The notes beneath the pieces are model-generated. The model made no database searches, was not told the origin of the DNA, and saw only the letters and a program-made list of their open reading frames with translations. DNA of 64,000 nucleotides from Strongylocentrotus droebachiensis (taxonomy: Eukaryota; Echinodermata; Echinoidea; Camarodonta; Strongylocentrotidae): contig JAVYIG010005385.1 in the NCBI GenBank assembly GCA_035222895.1, forward strand, positions 62,001 to 126,000, given 5' to 3'. Of the stretch, positions 24,001 to 31,625 are shown one piece after another. Within the stretch, counting starts at the first letter, position 1; every line of letters begins with the position of its first letter. Both the position numbers and the translations under genes were made by a program.

Positions 24001-25138
24001 AACTTGGTACTGAAGTAGAAATCGAAGTAATCCAACATGGCGGCTCCTTTCTGCAGAGCATAGTGCACGGAAGACATCGCCTCTTCTCTCGCCCAGATAC
24101 TGAACTGAAAAGAGGATAGAAAATAAGAATATTCAATAATTCATGTACATTTAGTGCTTCATCACAGTCATGGCTACAGTGATTGGTCAACATAGCATCA
24201 CGTGATCAAGCATAACATTGCTATGATGTAACCGTGATGTCATCCATGGTATAGTGCACTATAACATAGCACTATACCATGGATGACGTCATATTATATA
24301 TATATATATATATATATATACGATCGATCAAGATCAATGTGCTGTCGGTCGCGGTCGCGCGTCTGCGCTGCACTCTTCACTTCTTCAATGTCAGTAAACA
24401 TATTATTATCATTATTATTTTTCGGTTGGTTTGAAAAAATATATTTGTTTACTATGTGAAGGTGTTATTTGCCAATAGTATAATTATACAAGTTGTAGAA
24501 TTTGTATTAAAATATTCGATCTACCTCCCTATTTCTCCTCCCTTCCCTTTGCTCTGTCTCATCAACCTCTCTCTCTCTTTATGTCCCTCTCTCTCTCTCT
24601 CTCTTTCTCTCTTTCTCTCATCCTCCTCCTCCTTCTCCTCCTCCTCCTCCTCCTCCTCCTCCCCCCTCCTCCTCCTCTTGATCCTCCTCATCCTCCTCCT
24701 TATCCTCATCCGCCTCCACCTCCTCTTCCTCCTCTCTTTCATTTCCTTTTTCCTTACTCTAAGTAGCGGTATTTTGCAATTCACGTCGGCTAGTTCATCC
24801 CCAACCTTCGGTCTATCCAAATCTGTCCGGGTCACTAATACGAAATTGCTTCAGACATTTTCTCTTCGAATTAAGAGCACAACTCTTTTGGTCTGTTGGA
24901 AAGTTCAAACAGTCAAAGATCGGAGAGAGGTTATAGGAAGACATATCCTAAACCATCTGTGATTTGAACTTTGGGTGCACAATATCTTGTAAGCAGATGC
25001 TCTCAGCAAATGCTGACAACTTTTTTTTCTCTCGAGTTGATCCCCTAGACAACTTACGGTAATAGCAAACTTGTTACCAAAAATATCGACTTCGTGATGT
25101 TTCTTTTGAGGTATTTCAAAGTCAAACATAATTATCAC
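10739..25138 (-). CDS. M1-family zinc aminopeptidase (aminopeptidase N-like), 17 exons, N-terminus missing, one frameshift
   Basis: Zinc metallopeptidases of family M1 remove N-terminal amino acids from peptides; the N-type members are usually ectoenzymes. The 17 exons run from 25138 down to 10739 and total 2,072 nt (about 690 codons). Visible are GAMENWG (substrate N-terminus binding), HELAH followed by exactly 18 residues and E in WLKEGF (zinc ligands and catalytic Glu), the late beta-domain with YYRVNYD, and the helical C-terminal domain ending ANIRW...EVKAWL. Family members are usually about 900-1,000 residues, so roughly 280 N-terminal residues (anchor and first beta domain) are unaccounted for. 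I found no such exons up to 29 kb. Exon 14123-14289 is one base short of its expected phase. It may be a recent pseudogene, a truncated paralogue in a cluster, or an intact gene with an assembly error. Confidence 0.85.
10889..12375 (-). other. Intron between exons p and q
   Basis: No second gene. GGGCGGATCCAGGATTTCAG at about 10922 resembles the poly-G associated repeat, and a C-run lies at 12275-12285. Confidence 0.6.
12376..12457 (-). CDS. Aminopeptidase exon p
   Basis: 82 nt; acceptor ATTTTTCCAG, donor GTAATTAA. It encodes [20 protein letters not shown] then TESQLRE, running in phase into the terminal exon. Confidence 0.85.
12654..12822. mobile_element. GGCC-ended MITE (Harbinger-like family) with 3-bp CGT target duplication
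   Basis: 169 bp flanked by CGT on both sides (12651-12653 and 12823-12825). The arms are nearly complete inverted repeats: GGCCCGAATTCACATAGGAG on the left pairs with the reverse of CTCCTTTGAGAATTCAGGCC on the right. Further in, CAAACCTTGG, CGTCATATGACG and ACGCG(T) motifs also pair. Related ends occur at 44860 and 51000-51342, bracketing Harbinger transposase exons. Confidence 0.85.
12894..13028 (-). CDS. Aminopeptidase exon o
   Basis: 135 nt; acceptor TTTATTACAG, donor GTAACTAT. It encodes [27 protein letters not shown] and FFRQ, matching the N-P-x-G-x-x-x-A-W-x-F motif of the C-terminal domain. Confidence 0.88.
13029..14122 (-). other. Intron between exons n and o
   Basis: AT-rich, no coding signal. 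A GCGTCA-rich patch at about 13960-14110 resembles the GTTATA-type repeat. Confidence 0.5.
14123..14289 (-). CDS. Aminopeptidase exon n, one base short (frameshift)
   Basis: Acceptor GGTACTGCAG and donor GTATGTTA flank 167 nt. The left part reads [16 protein letters not shown] in the incoming frame. The right part reads [20 protein letters not shown] and [12 protein letters not shown] in the frame required by the next exon. The switch falls in a short G-rich run (plus-strand C run at about 14236-14243). A length of 168 would keep the frame, so one base appears lost. Confidence 0.8.
14802..14948. mobile_element. GGGCCC-ended MITE, 147 bp
   Basis: The left end GGGCCCTGTTTTACAAAA is inverted at the right end as TTTGATGAAATAGGGCCC, with inner TTGTTATCAATAACAAG against TTGTTATTGTGACAAG. 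No coding capacity. It sits in the intron between exons m and n. Confidence 0.7.
15005..15040. repeat. Poly-C tract
   Basis: About 18 C within a C-rich run, one of many long C/G homopolymers in this window. Confidence 0.8.
15618..15728 (-). CDS. Aminopeptidase exon m
   Basis: 111 nt; acceptor TTATTTACAG, donor GTAAGCC. It encodes [18 protein letters not shown] then [10 protein letters not shown], matching the family C-Y-G-x-x-x-C helix pair. Confidence 0.88.
16123..16199 (-). CDS. Aminopeptidase exon l
   Basis: 77 nt; acceptor ATTTTCAG, donor GTAAGAAC. It encodes [19 protein letters not shown] and so on. The last two bases complete a Gln codon with exon m. Confidence 0.85.
16318..16560 (+). 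mobile_element. tRNA-derived SINE, apparently full-length
   Basis: An internal pol III promoter is visible: box A TGGTATAGTAG at 16325 and box B GGTTCGAATCC at 16378-16388, spaced as in a tRNA. A tRNA-unrelated body follows with CCACCCAGGTGTCAATGGGT and ACCTGGCAATAGC, ending in GATGAAGCTTCC and an AT-rich tail. Related bodies occur at 9187 and 27868, all on the plus strand. It sits in the intron between exons k and l. Confidence 0.75.
17053..17256 (-). CDS. Aminopeptidase exon k
   Basis: 204 nt, 68 codons; acceptor AACATGCAG, donor GTTAGTG (weaker than the others). It encodes [20 protein letters not shown] through [12 protein letters not shown], start of the helical C-terminal (ERAP1_C-like) domain. 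Confidence 0.9.
17493..17560 (+). repeat. Short dispersed repeat, copy 1
   Basis: GCAGTCTCGAGATCACCGA followed by AGCTATAGTTTTAA matches 22655-22720 over about 65 bp. Both copies lie in introns of the same aminopeptidase gene. Confidence 0.75.
17565..17698 (-). CDS. Aminopeptidase exon j
   Basis: 134 nt; acceptor CTGTTCAG, donor GTAATAAC. It encodes [19 protein letters not shown] and QLLTDHQ. The G-Y-Y-R-V-N-Y-D motif is characteristic of M1 aminopeptidases. Confidence 0.92.
18090..18181 (-). CDS. Aminopeptidase exon i
   Basis: 92 nt; acceptor TTTTCAG, donor GTAAGATG. It encodes [12 protein letters not shown] and [12 protein letters not shown], part of the small beta-sandwich domain. One base at each end belongs to codons shared with exons h and j. 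Confidence 0.85.
18681..18862 (-). CDS. Aminopeptidase exon h
   Basis: 182 nt; acceptor TTTTTAG, donor GTATTTAC. It encodes [19 protein letters not shown] and [10 protein letters not shown], the M-x-x-W-x-x-Q-x-G-Y-P motif that closes the catalytic domain. Confidence 0.9.
19279..19512. mobile_element. TATAAT-ended, GCGTCA-rich MITE
   Basis: The start TATAATACCTATTGCACACG is inverted at the end as CGTGTTCAACGGGCATTATA. The interior is rich in GACGCA/GCGTCA. No coding capacity. Located in the intron between exons g and h. Confidence 0.7.
19542..19607 (-). CDS. Aminopeptidase exon g
   Basis: 66 nt, 22 codons; acceptor TTCATACAG, donor GTAAGTAC. It encodes [20 protein letters not shown] plus TD, the Y-x-Y-x-N-A-x-x-x-D-L-W motif of the family. 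Confidence 0.88.
20145..20210 (-). CDS. Aminopeptidase exon f
   Basis: 66 nt, 22 codons; acceptor CACCAACAG, donor GTATGTG. It encodes [20 protein letters not shown] plus LE, the conserved helix after the active site. Confidence 0.88.
20330..20625. repeat. T/TTC-rich then (CT)n low-complexity block
   Basis: Pyrimidine-only stretches, with a pure CT run at about 20532-20563. The long open frame across it is compositional, not a gene. Confidence 0.85.
21030..21082. repeat. Poly-C plus (AC)n microsatellite
   Basis: Nine C then ACACAC dinucleotides with a single G interruption. Confidence 0.85.
21250..21540. repeat. Degenerate interspersed repeat of a GGTCTA motif
   Basis: At least ten imperfect repeats of CCATTTGGTCTAAT or TTCGTCTACT type at about 15-25 bp spacing over 290 bp. 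The consensus is roughly (CC)NATTTGGTCTAAT. No open frame, lying in the intron between exons e and f. Confidence 0.65.
21663..21797 (-). CDS. Aminopeptidase exon e
   Basis: 135 nt, 45 codons; acceptor TTTCTCGGCAG, donor GTAATC. It encodes [16 protein letters not shown] through [10 protein letters not shown], matching the M1 segment ahead of the K-G-A-S-V-I-R-M helix. Confidence 0.88.
22173..22422. mobile_element. MITE with GGGGSCSGTATTCTGAAAACGAT-type inverted ends
   Basis: Left GGGGGCCGTATTCTGAAAAC is inverted at the right as GTTTTCAGGATCCCGCCCC. The two arms also share ATGTTA/TAACAT and GTCATAAC/GTTATGAC inner inversions. About 250 bp, no ORF, in the intron downstream of exon d. Confidence 0.65.
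22457..22570 (-). CDS. Aminopeptidase exon d: third zinc ligand
   Basis: 114 nt, 38 codons, phase 0; acceptor TTTCTTGCAG, donor GTAAGTT. It encodes [20 protein letters not shown] and so on. The Glu of LKEGF lies 18 residues after HELAH, as required. Confidence 0.95.
22655..22720 (+). repeat. Short dispersed repeat, copy 2
   Basis: Counterpart of 17493-17560: GCAGTCTCGAGATCACCGA then GAACTATAGTTTTAAAC. Confidence 0.75.
23170..23198. repeat. Poly-G tract next to exon c donor
   Basis: Near-pure G run of about 19 bases starting about 10 bp beyond the exon c splice donor (C-rich in the transcript). A second homopolymer, about 17 C, lies at 23420-23437 on the other side of the same exon. Confidence 0.85.
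23208..23362 (-). CDS. Aminopeptidase exon c: GAMEN and HELAH
   Basis: 155 nt; acceptor CTTCTTCAG, donor GTCAGTC. It encodes [18 protein letters not shown], then [11 protein letters not shown]. It carries the GAMEN exopeptidase motif and the first three elements of the zinc site (His, catalytic Glu, His). A poly-G tract lies directly beyond the donor. Confidence 0.95.
23984..24104 (-). CDS. Aminopeptidase exon b
   Basis: 121 nt; acceptor TTTTCAG, donor GTAAGG. It encodes [17 protein letters not shown] and [11 protein letters not shown], the M1 signature before the catalytic domain (xxWARPE and the Y/F-P-L-P-K motif). It ends with one base of an Asp codon completed by exon c. Confidence 0.9.
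24237..24321. repeat. Perfect-arm palindrome followed by (AT)n
   Basis: ATGTCATCCATGGTATAGTG and its inverse CACTATACCATGGATGACGT flank an 11-bp loop, and pure AT dinucleotides follow. The transcript would form a strong hairpin. Likely a small foldback or MITE remnant. Confidence 0.7.
24560..24745. repeat. (CT)n and (TCC)n low-complexity block
   Basis: CT dinucleotides then CTC/TCC trinucleotides. Open frames on both strands here (poly-S/L and poly-R/E) are artefacts. Confidence 0.9.
25058..25138 (-). CDS. Aminopeptidase exon a (most 5' found)
   Basis: 81 nt, 27 codons, phase 0; acceptor ...ATCATAG and donor GTAAGTT. It encodes [11 protein letters not shown] through GNKFAIT, corresponding to the strand just before the F-x-I-W-A-R segment of M1 enzymes. 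Confidence 0.7.
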
Positions 25139-26064
25139 CTATGATAAAGATGAATACATTATGTTAGTACAATGATCGCTAGACATTCAAAAAATCAAAC
25201 ATTGGGTATTTTAGCATTGCCTTTATTGTGCAAAGATGGCAACGACCTATATTACTACAGTCAACCCGGCGTTAGTGACCACCTGTATAGAAAGACCACC
25301 TGTCTACTAAGACCACATTTTTGTTTCCCTTCAAAATGGTTTGTCATTGAAACAATTACTAAAGTAACCTGTACATAAAGACCACTTGCCTTTCAAAACA
25401 CTTTTTGTGTTACCCTTGGGCGGTCGCTGTAGACAGGTTTGACTGTACTATAATCCAAACATGATTTGTGAAGGCAACACGTACGATGAGATAGTGACAT
25501 TCCCCTTTGGTTGATTTCTAGAAAGCCTTAGCGATCATGTTTAGGGTGTATAGTTATTAGCTAATACACGCTTGTCGCAACGAACTGGAACAGTCGTTGA
25601 GAGAACACTGGTTTTGTTATAGCGGTGGTGGTGGTTGGGGGTGGTGGTGGTGTTTGGGGTTGGTAGGGGGCGTATCGGTTTTACTGGGTGAGTAGATCGC
25701 GAGATAACTAGATCATCGAGGACGGGGTGAAGGGTCGTCGTCTTGATTTGTTTCAAATAACCTATGATGCCCTCCTGACTAAGTATTTTGGGGGACAACA
25801 GAAGAATTAAAGGAAAGGTTGACTTCTAGATCAACTTTGTGGGTTTTCTGATTCTAATTAACTCCTATGTGAAAGGATTTTTCAATTTATCCTCTTTCGA
25901 GGGACTTTATTTGTTCATATCGTAAAATAACAGCTATTTACAACAGTTAACACAATAGTTAATGATCCAGTAAAAAAAAATAGCACTCTCACATTCTAAA
26001 TATTACTGAAAATAGTTTCAACTTTGCACACAATTGAAGTAACATCAACCAGTCAGAGTTATAA
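25139..26064. other. Region expected to hold aminopeptidase 5' exons; none found apart from a MITE
   Basis: Read on the minus strand for M1 N-terminal motifs (such as the P-T-x-A-R-x-A-F-P-C-F-D-E-P segment) without success. It contains the MITE at 25258-25445 and a (GGT)n-like patch at about 25625-25655. Confidence 0.5.
25258..25445. mobile_element. CAGTC-ended MITE with TA target duplication
   Basis: 188 bp bounded by TA; CAGTCAACCCGG at the left and inverted AGACAGGTTTGACTG at the right. The inside has three spaced copies of an AAAGACCAC(C/T)TG motif. CAGT ends plus TA duplication suggest mobilisation by a Tc1/mariner-type transposase. Confidence 0.75.
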
Positions 26065-26452
26065 TAGGATATTCTTATCTGTTCAATAACAAAATACAAG
26101 GAATAACTTTGATTTCGATGATTCTTGACTAATATAGAAGGTCGTCATCAGCCGATGGCTAAACATTACAAGACAAAAGAACAACATGTCTCAACTTCAT
26201 CTTAATGAAAACGATGGCAATTTTTATAACGAAGAGATCTTTGGAATTTTGTTCGGATTGTAAATTAACAGCAAATATCGCCACCACTCCGCACGTGAGG
26301 AAGACTTTCAGCTCTCTCTCTTGGACATCGATTTATTGGCGTTTCAAGTAAAAAAATATAAAAAAAAGGTGGTCAAGCGTCTCAAAAAGCCGCTGCCGTT
26401 AAATAAAATGATGTAAAGCTCGTCTATAGCAGTGCGTCTCGCATATCTGTGT

Positions 26453-26724
26453 GTTATAATAATCCGCTGCGTGTGCACACGAAGCTTTATGACGCTGACG
26501 TGGGACTGTGTCAGCCTCTGCGTCAACCACTATGTCAACCACTGCGTCAGCCATTGACACAGTCTCTGATGCGTCAGTGACACCTGGACTCAGAGTCAAT
26601 GCAAACTGAGCGAGGCAAATGCTGCGTTGAATTACCAGTATATTTTTCCATTGCCTTCAAAGGCTCAATTACTACCGCAAGTAATGACGCAATCGAAAGA
26701 CGCATCGAGTTCAACAGGTATAAC
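26453..26724. repeat. GTTATA-ended, GCGTCA-rich repeat, copy 2
   Basis: Counterpart of 9945-10219 within the duplicated segment; ends in GTTCAACAGGTATAAC. Confidence 0.5.
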
Positions 26725-27227
26725 ACAGAGATATATAGGTAAGTATGCTTAGCAGTCTTTTTTTAGCAATTCGATACTTTTTTCCGTCACCGCCTTTCTC
26801 CACCTTTCATTTAAACGCAGCGTGGTTTAAATTTTGCTGCAACCAAAGTTTTAGACCCGGTTCATAGAAGGCGTTTTCATTCAATTGCGCCATTAAATGA
26901 TGAAGAGAATAGGTCCGGGCGTAATCTTTAGTCTCAGAAGCAACTTTTTCAAGGAAGGTGCAATGGCCTAGCGCAAGGTTGCGAATTGGTCTGCAAATCG
27001 ACTTTCGACGGAAAACTTTCGTTAACAGAAAACACCAACGTTTATGTGACAGTCAGCATTATCTGTAAGAGTCTTATTGTTCACTGCTGACTGCGACATA
27101 AATGCTTTTGAACTGAACAATCAGTTAGTTTAATTCGTGGTAGCGGGGGAAAAAAAAAATTGTTGTGCTTCGCATTTTAAGTCGGTTTACCACGTCAAGT
27201 ATGAACGAGGCTTATACAGTCAAGGAC

Positions 27228-27371
27228 TCAATCTTGGTTCACCCTTTGGAGCCAGGCTTTCACTTCATCCCGATGGTTCTGGACCCATCTGATGTTAGTC
27301 CTTGTCTGCTCTACGGCCTGGACCAACGTTCTGGCGCCCGTCCCTTGATCAGGGTGCAGTGATATAAAGTT
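27228..27371 (-). pseudogene. Orphan duplicate of the aminopeptidase terminal exon
   Basis: The 48 codons read [18 protein letters not shown], then ANIRW-like [19 protein letters not shown] and NQD, ending in TGA. The protein differs at only a few positions from the terminal exon of the gene at 10739-10888. The first two codons and the AG acceptor are replaced by unrelated sequence (TCTCATGT immediately upstream), and no other aminopeptidase exon lies between here and the retrotransposon at 29 kb. It is therefore a non-spliceable fragment. Low divergence implies either a recent duplication or gene conversion. Confidence 0.88.
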
Positions 27372-27867
27372 ACATGAGAAATTAACCATTATAAAACCAC
27401 TGATGAAATGAGCGCTGTAAAATATCCAAATCCACAGAGAGACGATGTGTATTTTAATACAAAAGAGCTCCGTGGCACATCACTTCAACTACCCCATACA
27501 TTTTAGAATGCAGGCGGGAAATCAGACTTTAAGGAGGAAACATTCGGAAATCGAAAGAATCCGAATACAGGACATACGCGCCAAAAATAGAAGCCTGAGA
27601 GATGTCTCCTCTTTATAATATTATTAGCTTCGACATATGGTGTTCAGGCCTGATGGTGTTTGGTGTATGTATGTAAGGGTTTATGTATATGTTAGGGCCT
27701 GTGCCTGTGTGTGCGTGTGCGTGTATGTGTGAGTGTGTGTGTCTGTGTCTGTCTGTTTTCATTGTAGATCTTTATGAATCAGTTTTCAAATGTTTCGGCG
27801 CAATTTTCATTCTTTTTATGATTTTAAGGAATTTCCTTGCTCCCCTTGTCATTATGTTTGTTGAGGT

Positions 27868-28170
27868 GTCTTAGTAGTGGGTAAATCACTTGACTGGAAA
27901 TGCAAACGTTTTAGGCTTGGTACGACACTTATGCCCTTGTGCAAGGTATTTTCTCTACTTTACTCCTCTCCACCCAGGGGTTAAATGGGTACGCTGGGTA
28001 CGATGCGAAAGTCGATGTGATTTGAAACGCGCGTGGACGCATGTGGACAAATGAATGGCTGTTATGCTCCCAGAGTGGTGTTAAAATTGTACACTCTAAA
28101 GTGCAGGATAGACATTGAATCCAATGATCGGGTAATGATAATACTGCAAGTTTAAGCACTTCGGTCGGTT
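27868..28170 (+). mobile_element. Diverged SINE-like copy
   Basis: It shares CTCCACCCAGGGGTTAAATG and GGTACGCTGGGTACGATG blocks with the SINE at 16318, and ends with GCACTTCGGTCGGTT. The promoter half (27868-27950) keeps a box-A-like TAGTAGTGGGT but box B is unclear. Confidence 0.4.
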
Positions 28171-28204
28171 AACTTATACAACGATTTACAAGAATCATTT
28201 TAAG

Positions 28205-28375
28205 TACTAGTAGTAGTTGTATTAGTAGCATCATCACCATTATTATCATCATCATTTTAAGTACTAGTAGTAGTTGTATTAGTAGCATCATCACCATTAT
28301 TATCATCATCATTATTATCATCATCATTATTATCACTACTATTATTATTGTTATTACTATTATGCATTAGCATCG
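28205..28375. repeat. ATC/ATT trinucleotide-rich block with a duplicated ~57-bp unit
   Basis: TTTTAAGTACTAGTAGTAGT and the following GTATTAGTAGCATCATC occur twice in tandem (28198 and 28255), then run into imperfect TCATTAT repeats. Confidence 0.85.
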
Positions 28376-28444
28376 TTATCATGATACATGAAATACATGT
28401 ACTAGAGTCTCACTTTCCTTCTATGTAGTACATACTTCTGGTAA

Positions 28445-28470
28445 GAATTGAGAGGGGGGGGGGGGGGGGT
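28445..28470. repeat. Poly-G tract
   Basis: Run of about 18 G. Confidence 0.85.
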
Positions 28471-28848
28471 CATCGTGCCTTACCCATGCCTTTGATCAGA
28501 AGATTCTCTTATTTCGCACCGTAAAAGGACAGGAATATTGATCAGGACAGAGGATAACTATTACATAACTTCTGGCTGCGTGACAATGCTCCCATGGTGC
28601 CATGTTGTAGACTGCAAAAGAATTTCTGTTGAATAAATCATTGATATGATAGAAACAGATATCATAAATATCCAAGCGCTATAGTTATGTTGGGTATTGA
28701 CGTGAAACTGACGTATAATTTGATATGATACTATTATTTTATTCATTTTTTAACTATTTTATTGATAACTGAAAGAGTGATTGATTACTTTGGAAGTAAT
28801 GTAAAGGTAAACAGCGAAACTGTGGTGAAGCTATGGCGGAGGGTACAG

Positions 28849-29030
<182 letters not shown>

Positions 29031-29040
29031 ATAGAATTTA

Positions 29041-29338
29041 AATCGTCACGAGGACGATTAAGGTGGTCTGTCTTCAAGTCTTATGATAGATTATAATATT
29101 TACTATATTGAGAAAGGGAGAAGTTATATAGTGTGATGGGTGTATCGACCGAATCTAGATACATTGTACCAACCGTCCTGAGGACGAGTTAGTCTAGTTT
29201 TTGGAGTTGAAGAACGAAGCTCAATCGGAGCTCAATAATGAAGATCAGTCTCTGAAATCTTACCACTTTGTGTTGTGTAATCTGTTGTTGTGGAACAAAG
29301 GACATAGGGACAACGGGTAGAGGAAACCACTCGTAACA
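29041..29338 (+). repeat. Putative 5' LTR (3' portion) of the Gmr1-type element
   Basis: Sequence between the AAAT microsatellite and the primer site, ending ACTCGTAACA. No second copy was found downstream of 34287, so the LTR assignment rests only on position and the CA end. Confidence 0.35.
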
Positions 29339-29340
29339 AA

Positions 29341-29358
29341 TGGGGGCTCGGCCAGGTA
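29341..29358 (+). promoter_or_regulatory. Primer-binding site of the Gmr1-type element (tRNA-Pro-like)
   Basis: TGGGGGCTCGGCCAGGTA begins two bases after the presumed LTR end. Its first ten bases match the complement of the usual tRNA-Pro 3' end (TGGGGGCTCG), and most of the rest agrees. Confidence 0.6.
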
Positions 29359-29777
29359 CATAAAGTGGAAAGTATGATTTTCAGGTGATTTTTCGTGATC
29401 ATATTCGCGCTGGCAAACTCAAACTGGCATGTTGCATTACATTGCGTGCGACGAGTTTCATACACGTTACTTATGAGCGGACTGTTCGGTGTGTACTGTG
29501 TGTGTGTGTGTTGTCGATGTCGGTTCGTTAAGATCATATCGTCGGGCACCGCTGGGGTAGCCGTTTTCAGGTTCGAGCATTCGTGGTGTGTGTGGTGAGA
29601 AAAACATTGTTGTCTTCTCATGGTTCTGCATGGATTTGCAGGGTTTGACTGAGGGTTATAACAGTCAGGTTGTCTAGATTTCTCGGCTAATGTAGAATCT
29701 AGGTGTTTTAAGGTTGGCTGGGGATTACAGCCAGGCTCTAGTTCTTTCTAGGTTATTTAGGAGGCTAGGTTTTTTGC

Positions 29778-31595
29778 ATGATGGCTAGTGAGTTCTCGTT
29801 GGGAGAGTTTGTTAGGGATCCGTCTGCGGAGCGGTTAAGCTCGTTGACTAAAGTTGAATTGTTAGATGTAGCAACTCATTATGAGGTTGTGGGCATCAAA
29901 CGCTACATGCTGAAGTCAGACATTTTGAACAGGATTGTCGAGTTTCTGGTTGCTGAAGAGGTTTTGTCTTCAGAGGCGGCGGACAGTATGAGTGTGACTC
30001 ATCCAAGGTCTCGGTCTCCTGAATTAAATTCTCAGCGTAGGTCTTCAGTTTCTGATGAAGTGAGGATAAAGGAGTTGGAATTAGAGAGGGCGAGAGTAGA
30101 GTTGGAGAGAGAAAAACTTGTTGCCGTGAACAGAAAAGAGAGCAGAAATGCTGATAGGCATTTTGACGTTGCAAAGCATGTCAGGATGGTCCCTCCATTC
30201 GAAGAGGAAGGGGTGGAAAAGTACTTTCCACACTTTGAGAAATTAGCTCAAAGCATGGGGTGGCCTAGGGAAATGTGGGCTCACCTGATTCAGAGTAAGT
30301 TTAGCGGTAAGGCTAGGGATGCCTACTTAGCAATGTCAATGGCCGACGTGTCGGATTACGATAAAGTAAAATCGAGCGTGCTAAAAGCTTACGAACTTGT
30401 ACCCGAAGCGTACAGGCAGCGATTTCGCAAAGCGCGAAAGGAAGAATCGCAAACTCATATGGAGTTTTCAAAACAAAAAGAGCAATTGTTTGACAGATGG
30501 AGCTCATCTCTCCATGTAGATCATGATTATGATAAATTGCGTGAAATTCTTCTACTTGAGGAATTCAAGCGCAGCGTGCGACTGGATGTTCGTATACATC
30601 TCGAGGAGCAGCGCGTCGATTCGCTGGATGAAGCAGCAAGAATTGCTGATGATTACGTGCTCACACACAAAATCTCAAACAAAGTGAGCGTAGAATCTAA
30701 GAAAAACAGTAACTGGAGCAAAACCCAGAAAACTAGTTCATCACAGGTAAAAGATGAAATAAAACCACAGTCCCAGCAAGGACAGGTAACAGAGGAAAGA
30801 ATGTGCTATGCTTGCAAACAGTATGGACACATAAAGTCAAAGTGTCCTTCACTTCAGGCTAAGAAACAGGAATCTAGTGCACATCCTAATGCATTCGTAC
30901 AAACTATGTCAAACTCACAAAGTAGAATTGTACCAGCGAACATGGAAAAAATTCAGAAAGAGTATGAACCGTTTGTGTCTGTAGGATATGTATCTGTAGC
31001 AGAGAGTGATGTAGCAAGAAAAGTGAAAGTGTTGCGGGATACTGGTGCTTCTCAGTCCTTGATTTTGGAAAGTGCGTTGCCCTTTTGTGATAGTTCTTCT
31101 GTTGGTGCTAGTGTTCTGCTCAAAGGCATTGGAGACGGCTTTGTGGAGGCACCCCTTCATGTGGTAGACTTGAAGTCAGACCTTGTTTCTGGTATGGTGA
31201 AGATGGCAGTTAGACCATCACTTCCTGTGGAAGAGGTATCCATCATATTAGGTAATGATCTCGCTGGTGACAGAGTCATATCATGTCCAGTAGTAAGTTC
31301 GAGTCCTTGTGAAAGTTCTGAGACAGATGAGTTGGTTGCAGAATTTCCAGTAGTGTTCCCAGCATGTGCTGTAACTCGTTCAATGGCTAAGAAAGTTGAG
31401 TCAGAGAAAAAGTCTAATGAGATAGATGTTGACTTGGGAGATTCTTTCTTTTGTCGTTTGGTTGAGGATGAGTCTGATTCCAATGTGAATGAGAGTGCGA
31501 GAGAGGTTCATAGTGTAGGAAATAGTGAAAAATCTGAACCACTATCTTTGAACAAGAGTGAGTTGCTAAAGGAGCAACTGAGGAGGAGGCATTGA
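29778..31595 (+). CDS. gag-pro: Gag-protease ORF of the Gmr1-type element
   Basis: 605 codons. Residues about 20-60 (LSSLTKVELLDVATHYEVVG...) form a SAP-like helical motif often seen at the start of gag in this group. A charged coiled coil covers about 90-125 and a capsid-like helical region about 130-300. A CCHC zinc knuckle (CYACKQYGHIKSKC) starts at residue 343. The aspartic protease active site DTGAS is at 421. Gag packages the RNA and the protease matures the polyprotein. The frame ends at TGA 31593-31595, close to where integrase begins. Gag, protease and integrase were probably one frame before small indels, since homologous-looking sequence continues in a shifted frame (VPVCYYKKAN). 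The first ATG pair at 29778 was chosen because it opens the domain. Confidence 0.85.
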   Translation: MMASEFSLGEFVRDPSAERLSSLTKVELLDVATHYEVVGIKRYMLKSDILNRIVEFLVAEEVLSSEAADSMSVTHPRSRSPELNSQRRSSVSDEVRIKELELERARVELEREKLVAVNRKESRNADRHFDVAKHVRMVPPFEEEGVEKYFPHFEKLAQSMGWPREMWAHLIQSKFSGKARDAYLAMSMADVSDYDKVKSSVLKAYELVPEAYRQRFRKARKEESQTHMEFSKQKEQLFDRWSSSLHVDHDYDKLREILLLEEFKRSVRLDVRIHLEEQRVDSLDEAARIADDYVLTHKISNKVSVESKKNSNWSKTQKTSSSQVKDEIKPQSQQGQVTEERMCYACKQYGHIKSKCPSLQAKKQESSAHPNAFVQTMSNSQSRIVPANMEKIQKEYEPFVSVGYVSVAESDVARKVKVLRDTGASQSLILESALPFCDSSSVGASVLLKGIGDGFVEAPLHVVDLKSDLVSGMVKMAVRPSLPVEEVSIILGNDLAGDRVISCPVVSSSPCESSETDELVAEFPVVFPACAVTRSMAKKVESEKKSNEIDVDLGDSFFCRLVEDESDSNVNESAREVHSVGNSEKSEPLSLNKSELLKEQLRRRH

Positions 31596-31625
31596 CTGTG
31601 CCTGTTTGTTATTACAAGAAAGCTA

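Larger units (their letters stand above)
26065..27374. repeat. Segmental duplication, copy 2
   Basis: Second copy of 9571-10883 in the same orientation, about 16.5 kb away, with scattered substitutions and indels. Its right boundary falls just inside the aminopeptidase terminal exon, so the splice acceptor was not copied. Confidence 0.9.

Noticed and set aside
24456..24962. 168-codon plus-strand frame and overlapping arginine/glutamate-rich minus frame
   Set aside because: Both are products of CT/TCC repeats.
25541..25798. Candidate upstream aminopeptidase exon on the minus strand (contains LDDL)
   Set aside because: No M1 N-terminal motif, no matching splice phase, and composition dominated by a GGT/CCA repeat.
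28200..28375. Regularly spaced repeats that could suggest an array
   Set aside because: Tandem microsatellite with one 57-bp duplication; no spacers. A CRISPR array is not expected in a eukaryote.
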